A stretch of 64,000 bases of DNA from Candidatus Poribacteria bacterium. Its GTDB lineage: Bacteria; Poribacteria; WGA-4E; WGA-3G. Shown in pieces: positions 1 to 8,540 of this stretch (position 1 is its first letter; every line of letters begins with the position of its first letter). The notes below the pieces were generated by a model. It ran no database searches. It had not been told where the DNA came from and saw only the letters and a program-made list of their open reading frames with translations. The position numbers and the translations under genes are program-made. The stretch lies in assembly GCA_012267415.1 (NCBI GenBank), contig JAAXGN010000014.1, positions 1-64,000 of the forward strand, in the 5' to 3' direction.

Positions 1-75
1 ATTCATACCGTTGATTTGAACTCCGCTTCCCGACTATCAAAGGGTTTGGTCGCGATTCGGAGATCGCTCCTACAA
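1..75. repeat. Interspersed hairpin repeat (CTCCG-TTCCCGACT family)
   Basis: The first 25 bases are identical to those at 3721-3745. The element continues with a CTCCG-TTCCCGACT arm, then an inverted arm TCGCGATTCGGAGATCGCTC ending in CTACA. The same family recurs at 3652-3828 and 8383-8434. It is noncoding and may form a stem-loop. Confidence 0.75.
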
Positions 76-151
76 ACAAGGTGTATAATCATTTTCCTGT
101 TTCACCATAAATAGATAAATTGGACCAATCTCACAAAGAAGAGATGAAATC

Positions 152-619
152 ATGCACTTTGATAATCTTGAACCTATCGAACATAAACCTAATCCTTTAT
201 ATTCAGATCTCCGTATTCAGCAAGATGAAATCTCAAAACAATTTGATGCTATAAAGGAATGGAAAGAAATCTGGGATGAGTATGGATTTCAAAGACCTAA
301 TGATCTAACTATATCTCATGCAGAAACTGTAATAGAAAAACTATTAGACCTGATCATTTCTACTGACTATAGATTTATTACGCCATTCATTTCTGGCGAT
401 GGGGATGGTAATGTAACAGTAATATGGTATAACCAAAAGCGTCAACTACATTTTAAAATCGGAGAAAATGATGTCCAATACTTTAAAGTTTGGGGGACGA
501 ATATTGATACAGAAATGGAGGTCGATTTTCTAAAATCTGAACATTGTTTAGACCTCTGGAAATGGCTAATTAAAGTGAAATACAAAAACAAATGCACACT
601 TTGGGTCCATTGGACTTAA
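152..619 (+). CDS. Hypothetical protein, 155 aa
   Basis: This is a soluble protein of 155 residues with no signal peptide and no membrane segment. The start ATG follows a purine-rich AAGAGATG stretch that can act as a ribosome site. The first 70 residues look helical and charged. The second half is rich in aromatic residues and beta-like, with a Gly/Asp stretch (SGDGDGNVTV, about residues 87-96) and several Trp near the end. I do not recognise the family. It stands alone between repeat-rich stretches, as accessory genes such as immunity-type proteins often do, but nothing in the sequence proves that role. A hairpin repeat begins 20 bases after its stop codon. Confidence 0.6.
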   Translation: MHFDNLEPIEHKPNPLYSDLRIQQDEISKQFDAIKEWKEIWDEYGFQRPNDLTISHAETVIEKLLDLIISTDYRFITPFISGDGDGNVTVIWYNQKRQLHFKIGENDVQYFKVWGTNIDTEMEVDFLKSEHCLDLWKWLIKVKYKNKCTLWVHWT

Positions 620-638
620 CCGACAGGCTTTACCGTGC

Positions 639-696
639 TGTAGCATAAACTTTTAGTTTGTGCAGTAGTGTACGCAAACTAAAAGTTTACGCTACA
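639..696. repeat. Inverted repeat, 24-bp arms (TGTAGCATAAAC family)
   Basis: The left arm 639-662 starts TGTAGCATAAACTTTTAG. The right arm 673-696 is its reverse complement apart from two changes. The loop is about 10 bases. The same sequence, with C for T in ACTTTCAG, is found twice in direct orientation at 10616-10702. It lies 20 bases after the preceding gene and could work as its terminator, but the family looks like a mobile or repetitive hairpin. Confidence 0.75.
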
Positions 697-933
697 ATCG
701 CGTGCAAGTAATTATGGATTTTACCATAATAATAATGGATGGATAATAGAACCAACTCCGCCTTAATTCAATACCTTCGCCATTTTTTAGTACTTCAGTT
801 GTATGAGAATATAGTGTTGATCTACCATAGATCTATCATATTACAGAATTGCATGAATGAAGATAGTTTCAGGTTTATGCTGAAGTGCTATTAACTATCG
901 TTAATAGGCATTGTGTTTGGGAGTGTCCCTCTT

Positions 934-1084
934 CAGTCCCGTAGGGACGATATGTTTATAGATCAGGATTGACCCCATTTCTTTTAGTCCCGTAGGGACG
1001 ATATGTTTATCTTCTATGCCGTTCCTACGGAACTCAAGAGGGCATCCACATTTTTTCTATAAATATATCGTCCCTACGGGACTG
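934..1084. repeat. Three copies of a GTCCCGTAGGGACGATAT repeat
   Basis: Direct copies lie at 934-960 and 986-1010, and an inverted copy at 1059-1084. The core GTCCCGTAGGGAC is itself nearly palindromic. The second and third copies face each other and could fold into a large hairpin. No open reading frame of substance covers this stretch. Confidence 0.75.
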
Positions 1085-1213
1085 AAAAACATAATGTGAA
1101 AGTGATAGTGCGGACGAAAGCACCTAAGTAGGAACAGTTTTTTGTTGTTAGTTTTTTGGTGAGTCACCCATTGAATAAAACCTGCTAAAAAAGGAATGCT
1201 AATGGTCAAAGCG

Positions 1214-1300
1214 GCAGCACCAGCGGTGCGAGAGGTGTATAGAAATGTCCATACCACCAGAAACCAAGCACCAGCGGGGCGAAAGGTGTATAAAAACATT
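1214..1300. repeat. Two copies of the AGCACCAGCGGTGCG repeat
   Basis: Copies start near 1216 and 1268, spaced about 52 bases. Each reads AGCACCAGCGG(T/G)GCG followed by A-AGGTGTAT and an A-rich tail. The core GCACC-AGC-GGTGC is a small hairpin. The same repeat occurs three times at 16565-16697, and both arrays are preceded by AATGCTAAT and CGGC, so a longer unit is shared. Confidence 0.75.
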
Positions 1301-1426
1301 TACAAACGAAAACACAGAAATTGTCCAAACCATAGTAATAGTAATAATTCAGGTTCTTATTTTGATTTGAAATTTCGTGTCTTCTGTGGCATAATGTTGT
1401 CAATACAGAAAGGTTAGAAAATTAGG

Positions 1427-1588
1427 ATGTCTATTATGACTCATTTGGATGCACAGTCTCAGGATACAATGAATATGAGATTATTAAAATTTAAAGAATT
1501 TAATAGAAGAATAGAAGAACAGTTAGATGAAGCACGGGAAGAAATGGACGATGTTTGCAGTGGAACTACAACGAAGGAACAACATTAG
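1427..1588 (+). CDS. Possible small ORF, 53 aa
   Basis: An ATG at 1427 opens 53 codons ending in TAG at 1586-1588. The middle of the product is a charged helix (KFKEFNRRIEEQLDEAREEM). There is a weak AGG ahead of the start and no convincing ribosome site. It could be a real small protein, an antitoxin-like remnant, or chance. The next 13 codons in the same frame run to TGA without recognisable content. I do not recognise it. Confidence 0.3.
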   Translation: MSIMTHLDAQSQDTMNMRLLKFKEFNRRIEEQLDEAREEMDDVCSGTTTKEQH

Positions 1589-2099
1589 AGAATGACATTT
1601 ACTTTAAACAGCGGAATAGTGACACGCTGAGATGTCAAAGGTTAGCAACAGAACTTGCTATGAATAGTGAATTGAAAATAACGCCCAATATTCCTACATA
1701 GGACAGAAATAAACACGGAAACACCTTACATTCCTATCCCTATCTGTTATCTTTCAAAACTACTGACTTCAAAACGTTTCAGAACCTCCTCAGTATTAAC
1801 TCTGGAAGTGTGTAAATAAATTGGTGGTTTTGATAATCTTACGCAATAAGTCGTTTTGAAACACACTTCCGCGTCTTCCGTGTTCTCTGTGTAATCCGCG
1901 ATTCAGACAAGAAAAGCGACAACAGCTTACACATCCTTCCATCCTTCCCTCTACTGATAGATATTTCTACAAAACTATACACAAACCAATTATCCTTGCA
2001 TCTTAGGAAATAAAATGATACTATAATTGGAATGTCAACACAGTTCCATAAATAAGCGTTATAGTGGTATGTTTATCACATATCACACAGGAGAAAGTC
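1589..2099. other. Gene-free stretch with inverted repeats
   Basis: No credible gene lies here. TTCAAAACG at 1768-1776 is matched by its complement at 1852-1860, and GGAAGTGTGT at 1804-1813 by ACACACTTCC at 1861-1870. These could pair into one long imperfect hairpin. A phrase ending TTCAGACAAG near 1903-1912 recurs near 16755. A TATAAT at 2022-2027 may be the -10 box of the lipoprotein gene at 2100; no good -35 box is visible. Confidence 0.5.
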
Positions 2100-2912
2100 A
2101 TGCTTAAAAAAATACAATTACTAATGTCGCTTCTAATGCTTATAATTCCAGCAATCGTCCTAAATGGATGTTATATTGAGACTGACGTTGGCAATGGCGA
2201 GTATATCGATCGTGAACCACCTGCTATCCCAAGAGGCGTAAGAACTATTACTGGTGATGGCTACGTTGATATTGAATGGTATCCCAATGCTGAATTTGAT
2301 TTAGCGGGTTACATTGTTTGGCGGAGCACCAACAACAGAGACTTTGATGCAATCGCCGATTTACCGGAAGACATAACACAATACACTGATACAGATGTTC
2401 GAAATGGCAGAACATACTATTATGCAGTTTCCGCCTATGACTCCAATAATCCGTCAAATGAGAGCGATCTTAGTCCGGAAAATGTTTGGGATACCCCGCG
2501 TCCAGAAGGTAGAAATATCATATTAGAAGACTACAATTTTGAACCGGACCGAAGTGGGTTTGACTTTTCCAACTTCGGTAAAGGTACAATTGCTTGGGAC
2601 GATAGAACGACTGATGTATATTTCGGTTTTGATACTGTGGTTAATGTTGCCTATCTTTATTCAGATAATCAAACTAAATTGCAGGATCTTGGCTTTCACG
2701 AAAGTTTTGATGGGATAGATTTCGTGCCAACACAAGGATATACGTCCCTGTTTGTTGAACTCCTTGAAGGACATATATACGCAATTGTTACACCTGATAA
2801 CAATTACGCGAAAATACATGTACGTAGACTTTCAGATTTTGATGTAGTTTTTGATTGGGCATATCAGACTGAACCGAGAAATACACAATTAGCACCCGCA
2901 TTACAACGTTAG
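2100..2912 (+). CDS. Lipoprotein with fibronectin type III domain, 270 aa
   Basis: The start is placed at the ATG at 2100 because AGGAG lies 6 bases before it. An upstream in-frame ATG at 2064 has no such site. Residues 1-24 are a lipoprotein signal (LKK, hydrophobic stretch, LNGC lipobox, Cys24). Residues about 40-130 form a fibronectin type III-like domain (VDIEWYPN, AGYIVWRS, YYYAVSAYDS). The last 140 residues are beta-rich and unassigned. The protein is probably anchored in the envelope and used for binding or scaffolding. The next gene starts 28 bases later and may be co-transcribed. The exact role is unknown. Confidence 0.85.
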   Translation: MLKKIQLLMSLLMLIIPAIVLNGCYIETDVGNGEYIDREPPAIPRGVRTITGDGYVDIEWYPNAEFDLAGYIVWRSTNNRDFDAIADLPEDITQYTDTDVRNGRTYYYAVSAYDSNNPSNESDLSPENVWDTPRPEGRNIILEDYNFEPDRSGFDFSNFGKGTIAWDDRTTDVYFGFDTVVNVAYLYSDNQTKLQDLGFHESFDGIDFVPTQGYTSLFVELLEGHIYAIVTPDNNYAKIHVRRLSDFDVVFDWAYQTEPRNTQLAPALQR

Positions 2913-2940
2913 TGTGATCAGATTTCCCTGAGGACAATTA

Positions 2941-3552
2941 GTGAAAAAATACACATTTCTTTTGTGCTTCACGCTTCTTGCTTTATCTATTTTTCAAATT
3001 GAGGCGTTATCGGTTGACCAAACAACGGAGACAAAGAGACGTTATCCGTATCCCGAAAAGGGTTCTGCTGCAACGGACACTGCTGCATCAGAAGAAAACT
3101 ATCCCCTATTCCGCACGCATAGAAAACAATACTATCCTGAACTCAGTACTCGCAAAGCGACAATACTATCCGCAACAATGCCGGGTTTAGGACAAGCTTA
3201 TGCCGATAACTATCTGAAGGCTACACTTTTTCTCGCCTCAGAAATCGGCGTCTTTTCTTATGCAAGTTATCATATTGCACGCTCGCTGCACTATAGAAAC
3301 CACAACAAATTTAACACCGGTTTCTATGATGAAAGAGCTGGTGGTTTCTTGACCGATGATCAAGTCAAAGCGAGATCCGTTGACCACGCGATTCAAGGCT
3401 CGCTTTTTGTGATGGTTGGTATCGGCATACATGTATGGAATATCATGGATGCCTCAAAAACTGCCGAAGCATATAATAATCGAAGAATATCAGTTCAAAT
3501 GCAACAAACTAATAGTGGATCACGCGCGCTTGTTTTCAATCTTATGTTCTAA
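2941..3552 (+). CDS. DUF5683-like membrane protein, 203 aa
   Basis: A GTG start at 2941 follows a TGAGGAC ribosome site. Residues 1-22 are a signal peptide. A conserved small-residue motif (SATMPGLGQAYADNYLKA, about residues 78-95) followed by hydrophobic segments (LFLASEIGVFSYASY and SLFVMVGIGIHVWNIMDA) is typical of the DUF5683 family of envelope proteins, whose function is not established. It follows the FN3 lipoprotein by 28 bases, which suggests one transcript. The C-terminus has a short soluble tail. Confidence 0.75.
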   Translation: MKKYTFLLCFTLLALSIFQIEALSVDQTTETKRRYPYPEKGSAATDTAASEENYPLFRTHRKQYYPELSTRKATILSATMPGLGQAYADNYLKATLFLASEIGVFSYASYHIARSLHYRNHNKFNTGFYDERAGGFLTDDQVKARSVDHAIQGSLFVMVGIGIHVWNIMDASKTAEAYNNRRISVQMQQTNSGSRALVFNLMF

Positions 3553-3651
3553 ACGCAACAACGATCAGATCTTTGTATCTTTCGGTCTTTCAACGGGAAT
3601 GTACTTTTCGATGTGCACCTGTTTCAATCTACTGCTTAGTCAACATACTAT

Positions 3652-3828
3652 TGTAGGTCGCGATTCGGAGATCGCTCCTACAGAATCTTTTGTATTATAG
3701 GCGGTGAATGCCTAAATGGTATTCATACCGTTGATTTGAACTCCGATTCCCGACTTTTGTATTGTAGGAGGGAACTCCGATTCCCGACTTTTGACTGGTA
3801 GGAGGGAACTCCGATTCCCGACTTTTGT
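3652..3828. repeat. Repeat cluster: hairpin copy plus three 34-bp direct copies
   Basis: At 3652-3682 a hairpin unit begins TGTAGG and ends CCTACA. From 3738 the phrase GAACTCCGATTCCCGACTTT occurs three times with a period of exactly 34 bases (starts 3738, 3772, 3806). The last copy ends 14 bases before the start codon of the DUF3108 gene, so the repeats form its leader. The unspaced, homogeneous layout and the palindromic unit argue against CRISPR. Confidence 0.85.
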
Positions 3829-3841
3829 ATGCTTTGGAGTT

Positions 3842-4672
3842 ATGAGTGTGGTTTATCTGAGGTGTTGCTCCCACATCGTTCTGTTTATTACGGTTCTTTT
3901 TCTGACCCTAATAAGTGTTTCAGGAAAGGCGCAACTTGTAAATAAAAACGCTACGAACCAAAAAAACACCGAAGTTGCACTTGTAGATGAAAAGGATATT
4001 TCTGCACCACACATTCGCGTCGGCGAAAAATTGACCTACAACGTCAAGTTAGGATGGGTATCAATCGGTAAACGAACCGATCATGTTATTGAAAAAATAC
4101 CATTTAATGGACAGCAAGCATATAAGGTCCGATCTGAAGCGAGAACGAGTTCACTTGCAAAAGTTTACAGTTTCCGTAATCTTCAGTATACATATCTCAA
4201 TGTAGATGGACTCAACCCTATCCATTTTAGAAATCAACTCAAAGATAGGAAATATACTGCCAAAGTAGGAATTGATTTTCGCGATGATGAAGCAGAATAT
4301 CAGAAAATCTCACAATTAAATCCAAAATCTAAAGAGAAAACTGAGAAGGAAACGTTAGAGATACCGACAGGCACACAAGATGAACTTTCAATGATATACC
4401 TACTGAGACGCAAGCAATTGGTGCCTGGAACGACATATTTCTTCCCACTCATTAGTAAAGGTAAAGTACTAAAAGTTCGGCTACAGGTCAAACGCGGAGA
4501 AACGATGAAGGTGAAAGGCTTGGGACGTATCAGAACACTTGTGGTGCAGACCTCTGAAGGGTCACGACTTTGGTTAACGGATGACCGACGGCATATCCCC
4601 GTAAGGATTGAAGCTGAAATGAAGATCGGTAAAATTAGAGCTAATCTGTCAAACATTGAACATATCAGGTAA
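3842..4672 (+). CDS. DUF3108 domain protein, exported, 276 aa
   Basis: The ATG at 3842 is chosen because TTGGAG precedes it. An in-frame ATG at 3791 would translate repeat DNA (MTGRRELRFP) and is unlikely. Residues about 8-30 are a signal peptide or membrane anchor. The mature part matches the DUF3108 pattern: RVGEKLTYNVKLGWVSIGK, then SSLAKVYSFRN and a C-terminal RTLVVQTSEG-RLWLTDD-RHIPVRIE stretch. Members are periplasmic beta-rich proteins of unproven function, often found in envelope gene neighbourhoods. Mfd follows after 22 bases. Confidence 0.8.
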   Translation: MSVVYLRCCSHIVLFITVLFLTLISVSGKAQLVNKNATNQKNTEVALVDEKDISAPHIRVGEKLTYNVKLGWVSIGKRTDHVIEKIPFNGQQAYKVRSEARTSSLAKVYSFRNLQYTYLNVDGLNPIHFRNQLKDRKYTAKVGIDFRDDEAEYQKISQLNPKSKEKTEKETLEIPTGTQDELSMIYLLRRKQLVPGTTYFFPLISKGKVLKVRLQVKRGETMKVKGLGRIRTLVVQTSEGSRLWLTDDRRHIPVRIEAEMKIGKIRANLSNIEHIR

Positions 4673-4694
4673 ATGATCAGAAGGATTTTCTTTC

Positions 4695-7600
4695 GTGCTG
4701 GAACATATTAAAAAAACAGAAAAATACCAGACCCTGGTTGATCGCATCAAGAATGGAGAAGCACTTCCATACATACGAGGATTGTTGAACGCATCACTTG
4801 CTTATTTATTGGCATCCCTAATGGAAGAATTCTGCGATAAATCTTTCCTTCTCGTGTTTCCATCTCGTAGAGAGTCAGAACAGGTTTTGGAAGAAGTCCG
4901 CACATTCCATAATACACAGTCTGAATATAGAGCAACGCAAGATATATCACATAGAGATTTTCTGCTGTTTCCAGCATGGCAAAATACACTGTTTGAGGGG
5001 GCAGCACCGAGTAAAAACATATCAGTTGAAAGAATGCGTTGTCTACACAGATTGATCTCAAAAGACTGTCAAACGGACGATGCTAATTCTTTACCAAGTA
5101 CATCTCACTGTGCAGTTTTTACATCTATCCGATCATTGCTGTATAAACTCGTTCCGAGGGAGATACTCATGGCAGCATGTCGCACCCTCAGAAAAGGGGA
5201 TGAAATAGAATTTCACGAGTTTGTATCTTTCTTGATCCGTAGTGGCTATCGTCAAGTTGAACTGGTAGAGGTAAAAGGGGAATTTGCACACAGAGGGGAT
5301 ATCGTTGATGTCTTCCCGCTAACTTCAGACTCACCTGTTAGGTTTGATTTTTTTGATGATGAGATTGATGATATACGTCTATTCGACACGACATCACAAG
5401 TCTCAATAGAGAGCGTTTCTGGCATGGTCATTACCCCAGTGTCCGAAGTTTGTCCCGCCGACATCTCTATATCGCACTGGAAATCTGAGACAGAAAAGTT
5501 GATGAATCAAGGTGGACAATCCACGGAAACCATCAATCACATTAAAAATATCACACAGAAGTTAGAGGAAAACCTAAAAAGATCACAGATAGAGAGTTGG
5601 GATGTAATGGATACCCCTCCTCTTGACGTTGATGGAATAGAGGCATTCTTGCCAATGCTATATCCGAAAACAGATATGTTGACAGACTACCTCCCAAACG
5701 ATACGATTGTTGTCTCGGTAGAACCGCGTTGGCAAATCCGCGAAGTGGATCAGATGCGTGAGCAACTACAGGAAATTATTGACAGTAAACTATCAGAAGG
5801 TAAATTGATACCGGCTCTTGATAGCATATTATTAGAACCAGATATGCTTCAGTCTAAGTTTGATGATTATGCTAACATCACAATCTCTTTAGCATCCTCC
5901 GCCATAAACAGCGAGGATACTGCTAAAGATAGTATAGTAGCAGGCACTCTCCGAGTGCCGTCTCTTGATATAAACAGCGAGGATACTGCTAAAGACAGTA
6001 TAGTAGCAGGCACTCTCCGAGTGCCGTCTCTTGATATAAACAGCGAGGATGAGATACATTTTGACATGAAACCGCTTGGTCTCGGCAGAGGCAACTATCA
6101 AATGGTGATTGACCACCTCAGCAGATGGACAAGAAAAGGTTATTTAATCAACGTTTTCTGTGAAACACCACAACAGGCGAAACGCGTTTCAGAAATCTTA
6201 ATAGAACGTGATCTGCCACCAGAAAATACTTCGGTCACGGTAGGGTACATCTCTGAAGGATTCTTGAGCGATTCTCTAAAGTTAATTGTTATCTCTGAAA
6301 ATGAAATATTTGGTAATCGTCAACGACGTCCCTTGGTAAAGAAGCGAAACACAAACGGAGCACCGATCCTAAGCCTTGTTGATTTGAAGGTAGGAGACCA
6401 TGTTGTTCATGTTTCCCACGGTATAGCAATTTACGAAGGTATCCGCAGAATTGATATAGACGAACAGGCGCAGGACTTTCTGATTCTTAGATATAGGGAA
6501 GACGATGTGCTTTATGTGCCGACATATCAAGTAAACCTTGTTCAAAAGTATATTGGCAACAAAGATGAATCCTATTCACCAAAGATTGATTATCTCGGCG
6601 GCAAATCTTGGCAAACCAAGAAGTCACGGGCAAAAGCCGCTGTGGAGGAGATGGCAACGGAACTTCTAAAACTATACGCTGCACGACAAGCGAACACAGG
6701 TTTTAGTTTCCCCAGCGAAGTACCATGGGAAGGTGAATTTGAGGCACTCTTTCCGTTCCAAGAGACTGACGACCAACTGCAAGCAATTGAAGATGTTAAA
6801 GCAGATATGGAAACAGAAAGACCGATGGATCGACTGATCTGTGGTGATGTCGGCTATGGTAAGACAGAAGTCGCTTTACGCGCTGCCTTTAAAGCTGTGA
6901 TGGCTGAAAAACAGGTGGCAGTCCTTGTACCAACAACAATTCTCGCACTCCAGCACTATGATACTTTTGAGAAACGGTTTAAACCCTTTCCTATCCATCT
7001 TGAAATGCTGAACCGTTTCAGAAGTCAAAAAGAGATTCGAACTATTAAAGAAAGGCTGGAAGAAGGCACATTAGATATTGTTATCGGCACGCATTCTCTG
7101 CTATCAAAAACTGTCTCATTCCATAATCTCGGTTTACTTGTAGTTGACGAAGAGCATCGTTTCGGTGTAAAACATAAAGAAAAGATCAAGCAATTTAAAG
7201 AGACGGTTGATGTACTTACACTCACAGCAACCCCGATCCCAAGGACATTACACATGTCGCTTGTTGGTATTAGAGATTTTAGTATTATCAATACGCCCCC
7301 TGCCAATAGATTACCAATTCAGACACATGTGATGCCGTATAGTCCGAAGGTAATTAAAGATGCTATCATGAACGAGCTGGCACGTGATGGACAGATATTC
7401 TTCGTGCATAACCGTGTTCAGAGTATAGCAATAATTGCCAAAACAATACAGGAACTTGTACCGCAAGCACGGGTCGCAATCGCACATGGACAGATGCCAG
7501 AACGTGAATTAGAGAATGTTATGTTAGAATTTGTCAGACACAAACATGATATACTCGTCTGTACTATGATCATTGAGTCCGGCTTAGATATTCCGAATGT

Positions 7601-8387
7601 GAATACAATCATGATAAATAGAGCAGATGCGTTCGGTTTAGCACAGTTGTATCAGCTACGTGGACGAGTCGGTCGCGCGGATGCACAGGCTTACGGTTAT
7701 CTCTTTTATCCACAAGATAAAGCGATTACCGAAGGTGCACAGAAACGACTTCGCGTTATCGAAGAATTCACAGACCTCGGCTCCGGTTTCAAAATTGCGT
7801 TAAGGGACTTAGAAATAAGAGGTGCTGGAAATATACTCGGTTCACAGCAACACGGACACATCACGAATGTTGGATATGAACTCTACTGTAAATTGCTGGA
7901 TGATGCTGTGAAAAAACTAAAAGGTCAAAAGGTTGAAGACGAAATTGAGACCAGTATCAATCTACCGATCGATGCCTTTCTACCAGATGAATACATACCT
8001 GACAGCAGGCAAAAAGTATCTATCTATAAGAAAATGTCTGCCATAAAATCTGAAATGGAAAAACGTGAATTGACGAATGAACTGATTGATAGGTATGGGG
8101 CTTTGCCTGAACCTGTTGAGATGCTGTTAGAAATATGCAGTGTCAAATATCTTTGTCAAAGGTTGGGAATTACATCAATTGTTGCGGGTGGCAAACGCAT
8201 AAAGGTGACATTTGATGACACAAATCCAAAGATTGACGTCGTACAATTTGTTGAAGCAATTCAAGATAACCCTCAACTGGAGTTACGTCCACCCGCGCAA
8301 CTCCTAATTAGTATAGAAGAAACGAATAGCAGAAAACTACTAAACGAACTGAAACAGAATCTTAATATGTTTACACCTCTTCTGTAG
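4695..8387 (+). CDS. mfd: Transcription-repair coupling factor Mfd, 1230 aa
   Basis: Mfd displaces RNA polymerase stalled at DNA lesions and recruits UvrA. The GTG start at 4695 has AAGGA upstream. Residues 1 to about 340 are the UvrB-like module. Residues about 562-632 are the CarD-like RNA-polymerase interaction domain (VGDHVVHVSHGIAIYEGI). The helicase follows, with Walker A GDVGYGKTEVALR near 717, DEEH near 818, LTATPIPRTLHMSL, and the QLRGRVGRA motif VI. A C-terminal TRCF domain ends the protein. Two oddities are visible. Residues 404-447 are two 22-residue tandem repeats inserted in the linker before the CarD-like domain. The stop codon TAG lies inside an interspersed repeat, so the last few residues may differ from the ancestral tail. 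Confidence 0.97.
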   Translation: MLEHIKKTEKYQTLVDRIKNGEALPYIRGLLNASLAYLLASLMEEFCDKSFLLVFPSRRESEQVLEEVRTFHNTQSEYRATQDISHRDFLLFPAWQNTLFEGAAPSKNISVERMRCLHRLISKDCQTDDANSLPSTSHCAVFTSIRSLLYKLVPREILMAACRTLRKGDEIEFHEFVSFLIRSGYRQVELVEVKGEFAHRGDIVDVFPLTSDSPVRFDFFDDEIDDIRLFDTTSQVSIESVSGMVITPVSEVCPADISISHWKSETEKLMNQGGQSTETINHIKNITQKLEENLKRSQIESWDVMDTPPLDVDGIEAFLPMLYPKTDMLTDYLPNDTIVVSVEPRWQIREVDQMREQLQEIIDSKLSEGKLIPALDSILLEPDMLQSKFDDYANITISLASSAINSEDTAKDSIVAGTLRVPSLDINSEDTAKDSIVAGTLRVPSLDINSEDEIHFDMKPLGLGRGNYQMVIDHLSRWTRKGYLINVFCETPQQAKRVSEILIERDLPPENTSVTVGYISEGFLSDSLKLIVISENEIFGNRQRRPLVKKRNTNGAPILSLVDLKVGDHVVHVSHGIAIYEGIRRIDIDEQAQDFLILRYREDDVLYVPTYQVNLVQKYIGNKDESYSPKIDYLGGKSWQTKKSRAKAAVEEMATELLKLYAARQANTGFSFPSEVPWEGEFEALFPFQETDDQLQAIEDVKADMETERPMDRLICGDVGYGKTEVALRAAFKAVMAEKQVAVLVPTTILALQHYDTFEKRFKPFPIHLEMLNRFRSQKEIRTIKERLEEGTLDIVIGTHSLLSKTVSFHNLGLLVVDEEHRFGVKHKEKIKQFKETVDVLTLTATPIPRTLHMSLVGIRDFSIINTPPANRLPIQTHVMPYSPKVIKDAIMNELARDGQIFFVHNRVQSIAIIAKTIQELVPQARVAIAHGQMPERELENVMLEFVRHKHDILVCTMIIESGLDIPNVNTIMINRADAFGLAQLYQLRGRVGRADAQAYGYLFYPQDKAITEGAQKRLRVIEEFTDLGSGFKIALRDLEIRGAGNILGSQQHGHITNVGYELYCKLLDDAVKKLKGQKVEDEIETSINLPIDAFLPDEYIPDSRQKVSIYKKMSAIKSEMEKRELTNELIDRYGALPEPVEMLLEICSVKYLCQRLGITSIVAGGKRIKVTFDDTNPKIDVVQFVEAIQDNPQLELRPPAQLLISIEETNSRKLLNELKQNLNMFTPLL
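5904..6050 (+). repeat. In-frame 66-bp tandem repeat inside mfd
   Basis: Copies start at 5904 and 5970, with a 15-base partial third at 6036. The two full copies differ at one base. Each carries a perfect hairpin GGCACTC-TCC-GAGTGCC (5943-5959 and 6009-6025). The unit is exactly 22 codons and encodes INSEDTAKDSIVAGTLRVPS plus LD, so the reading frame is kept. Confidence 0.95.
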
Positions 8388-8434
8388 GAGGGAACTCCGA
8401 TTCCCGACTATCAAAATGTTCGGTCAGGAATCGG
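8383..8434. repeat. Interspersed repeat at the mfd stop codon
   Basis: TGTAGGAGGGAACTCCGATT followed by CCCGACTATCAAA is the same family as at 1-75 and 3738-3828. It ends in an inverted TCAGGAATCGG arm. The mfd stop codon TAG (8385-8387) is the TAG of the repeat's first five bases. Confidence 0.85.
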
Positions 8435-8540
8435 CCAGAAATATGTTAGCTGGTCTCTTGCAGAAGAGAATGTCAAATTAATTCCATGTTCTACCATAAG
8501 AGGTCAGTTACCTCATAACAATTGAAAGGAGAATTTCAAA

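Noticed and set aside
1057-1299. Open frame on the minus strand of 80 codons
   Set aside because: It is made mostly of two repeat families and translates the repeats (FLYTFRPAGA, FLYTSRTAGA). No ribosome site.
3416-3700. Open frame of 94 codons overlapping the DUF5683-like gene
   Set aside because: Its first half is the DUF5683 gene in another frame and its end is repeat DNA.
3738-3828. Three regularly spaced direct repeats resembling a CRISPR array
   Set aside because: The 34-base units abut with almost no unique spacers, contain inverted parts and occur singly elsewhere. No cas gene is present.
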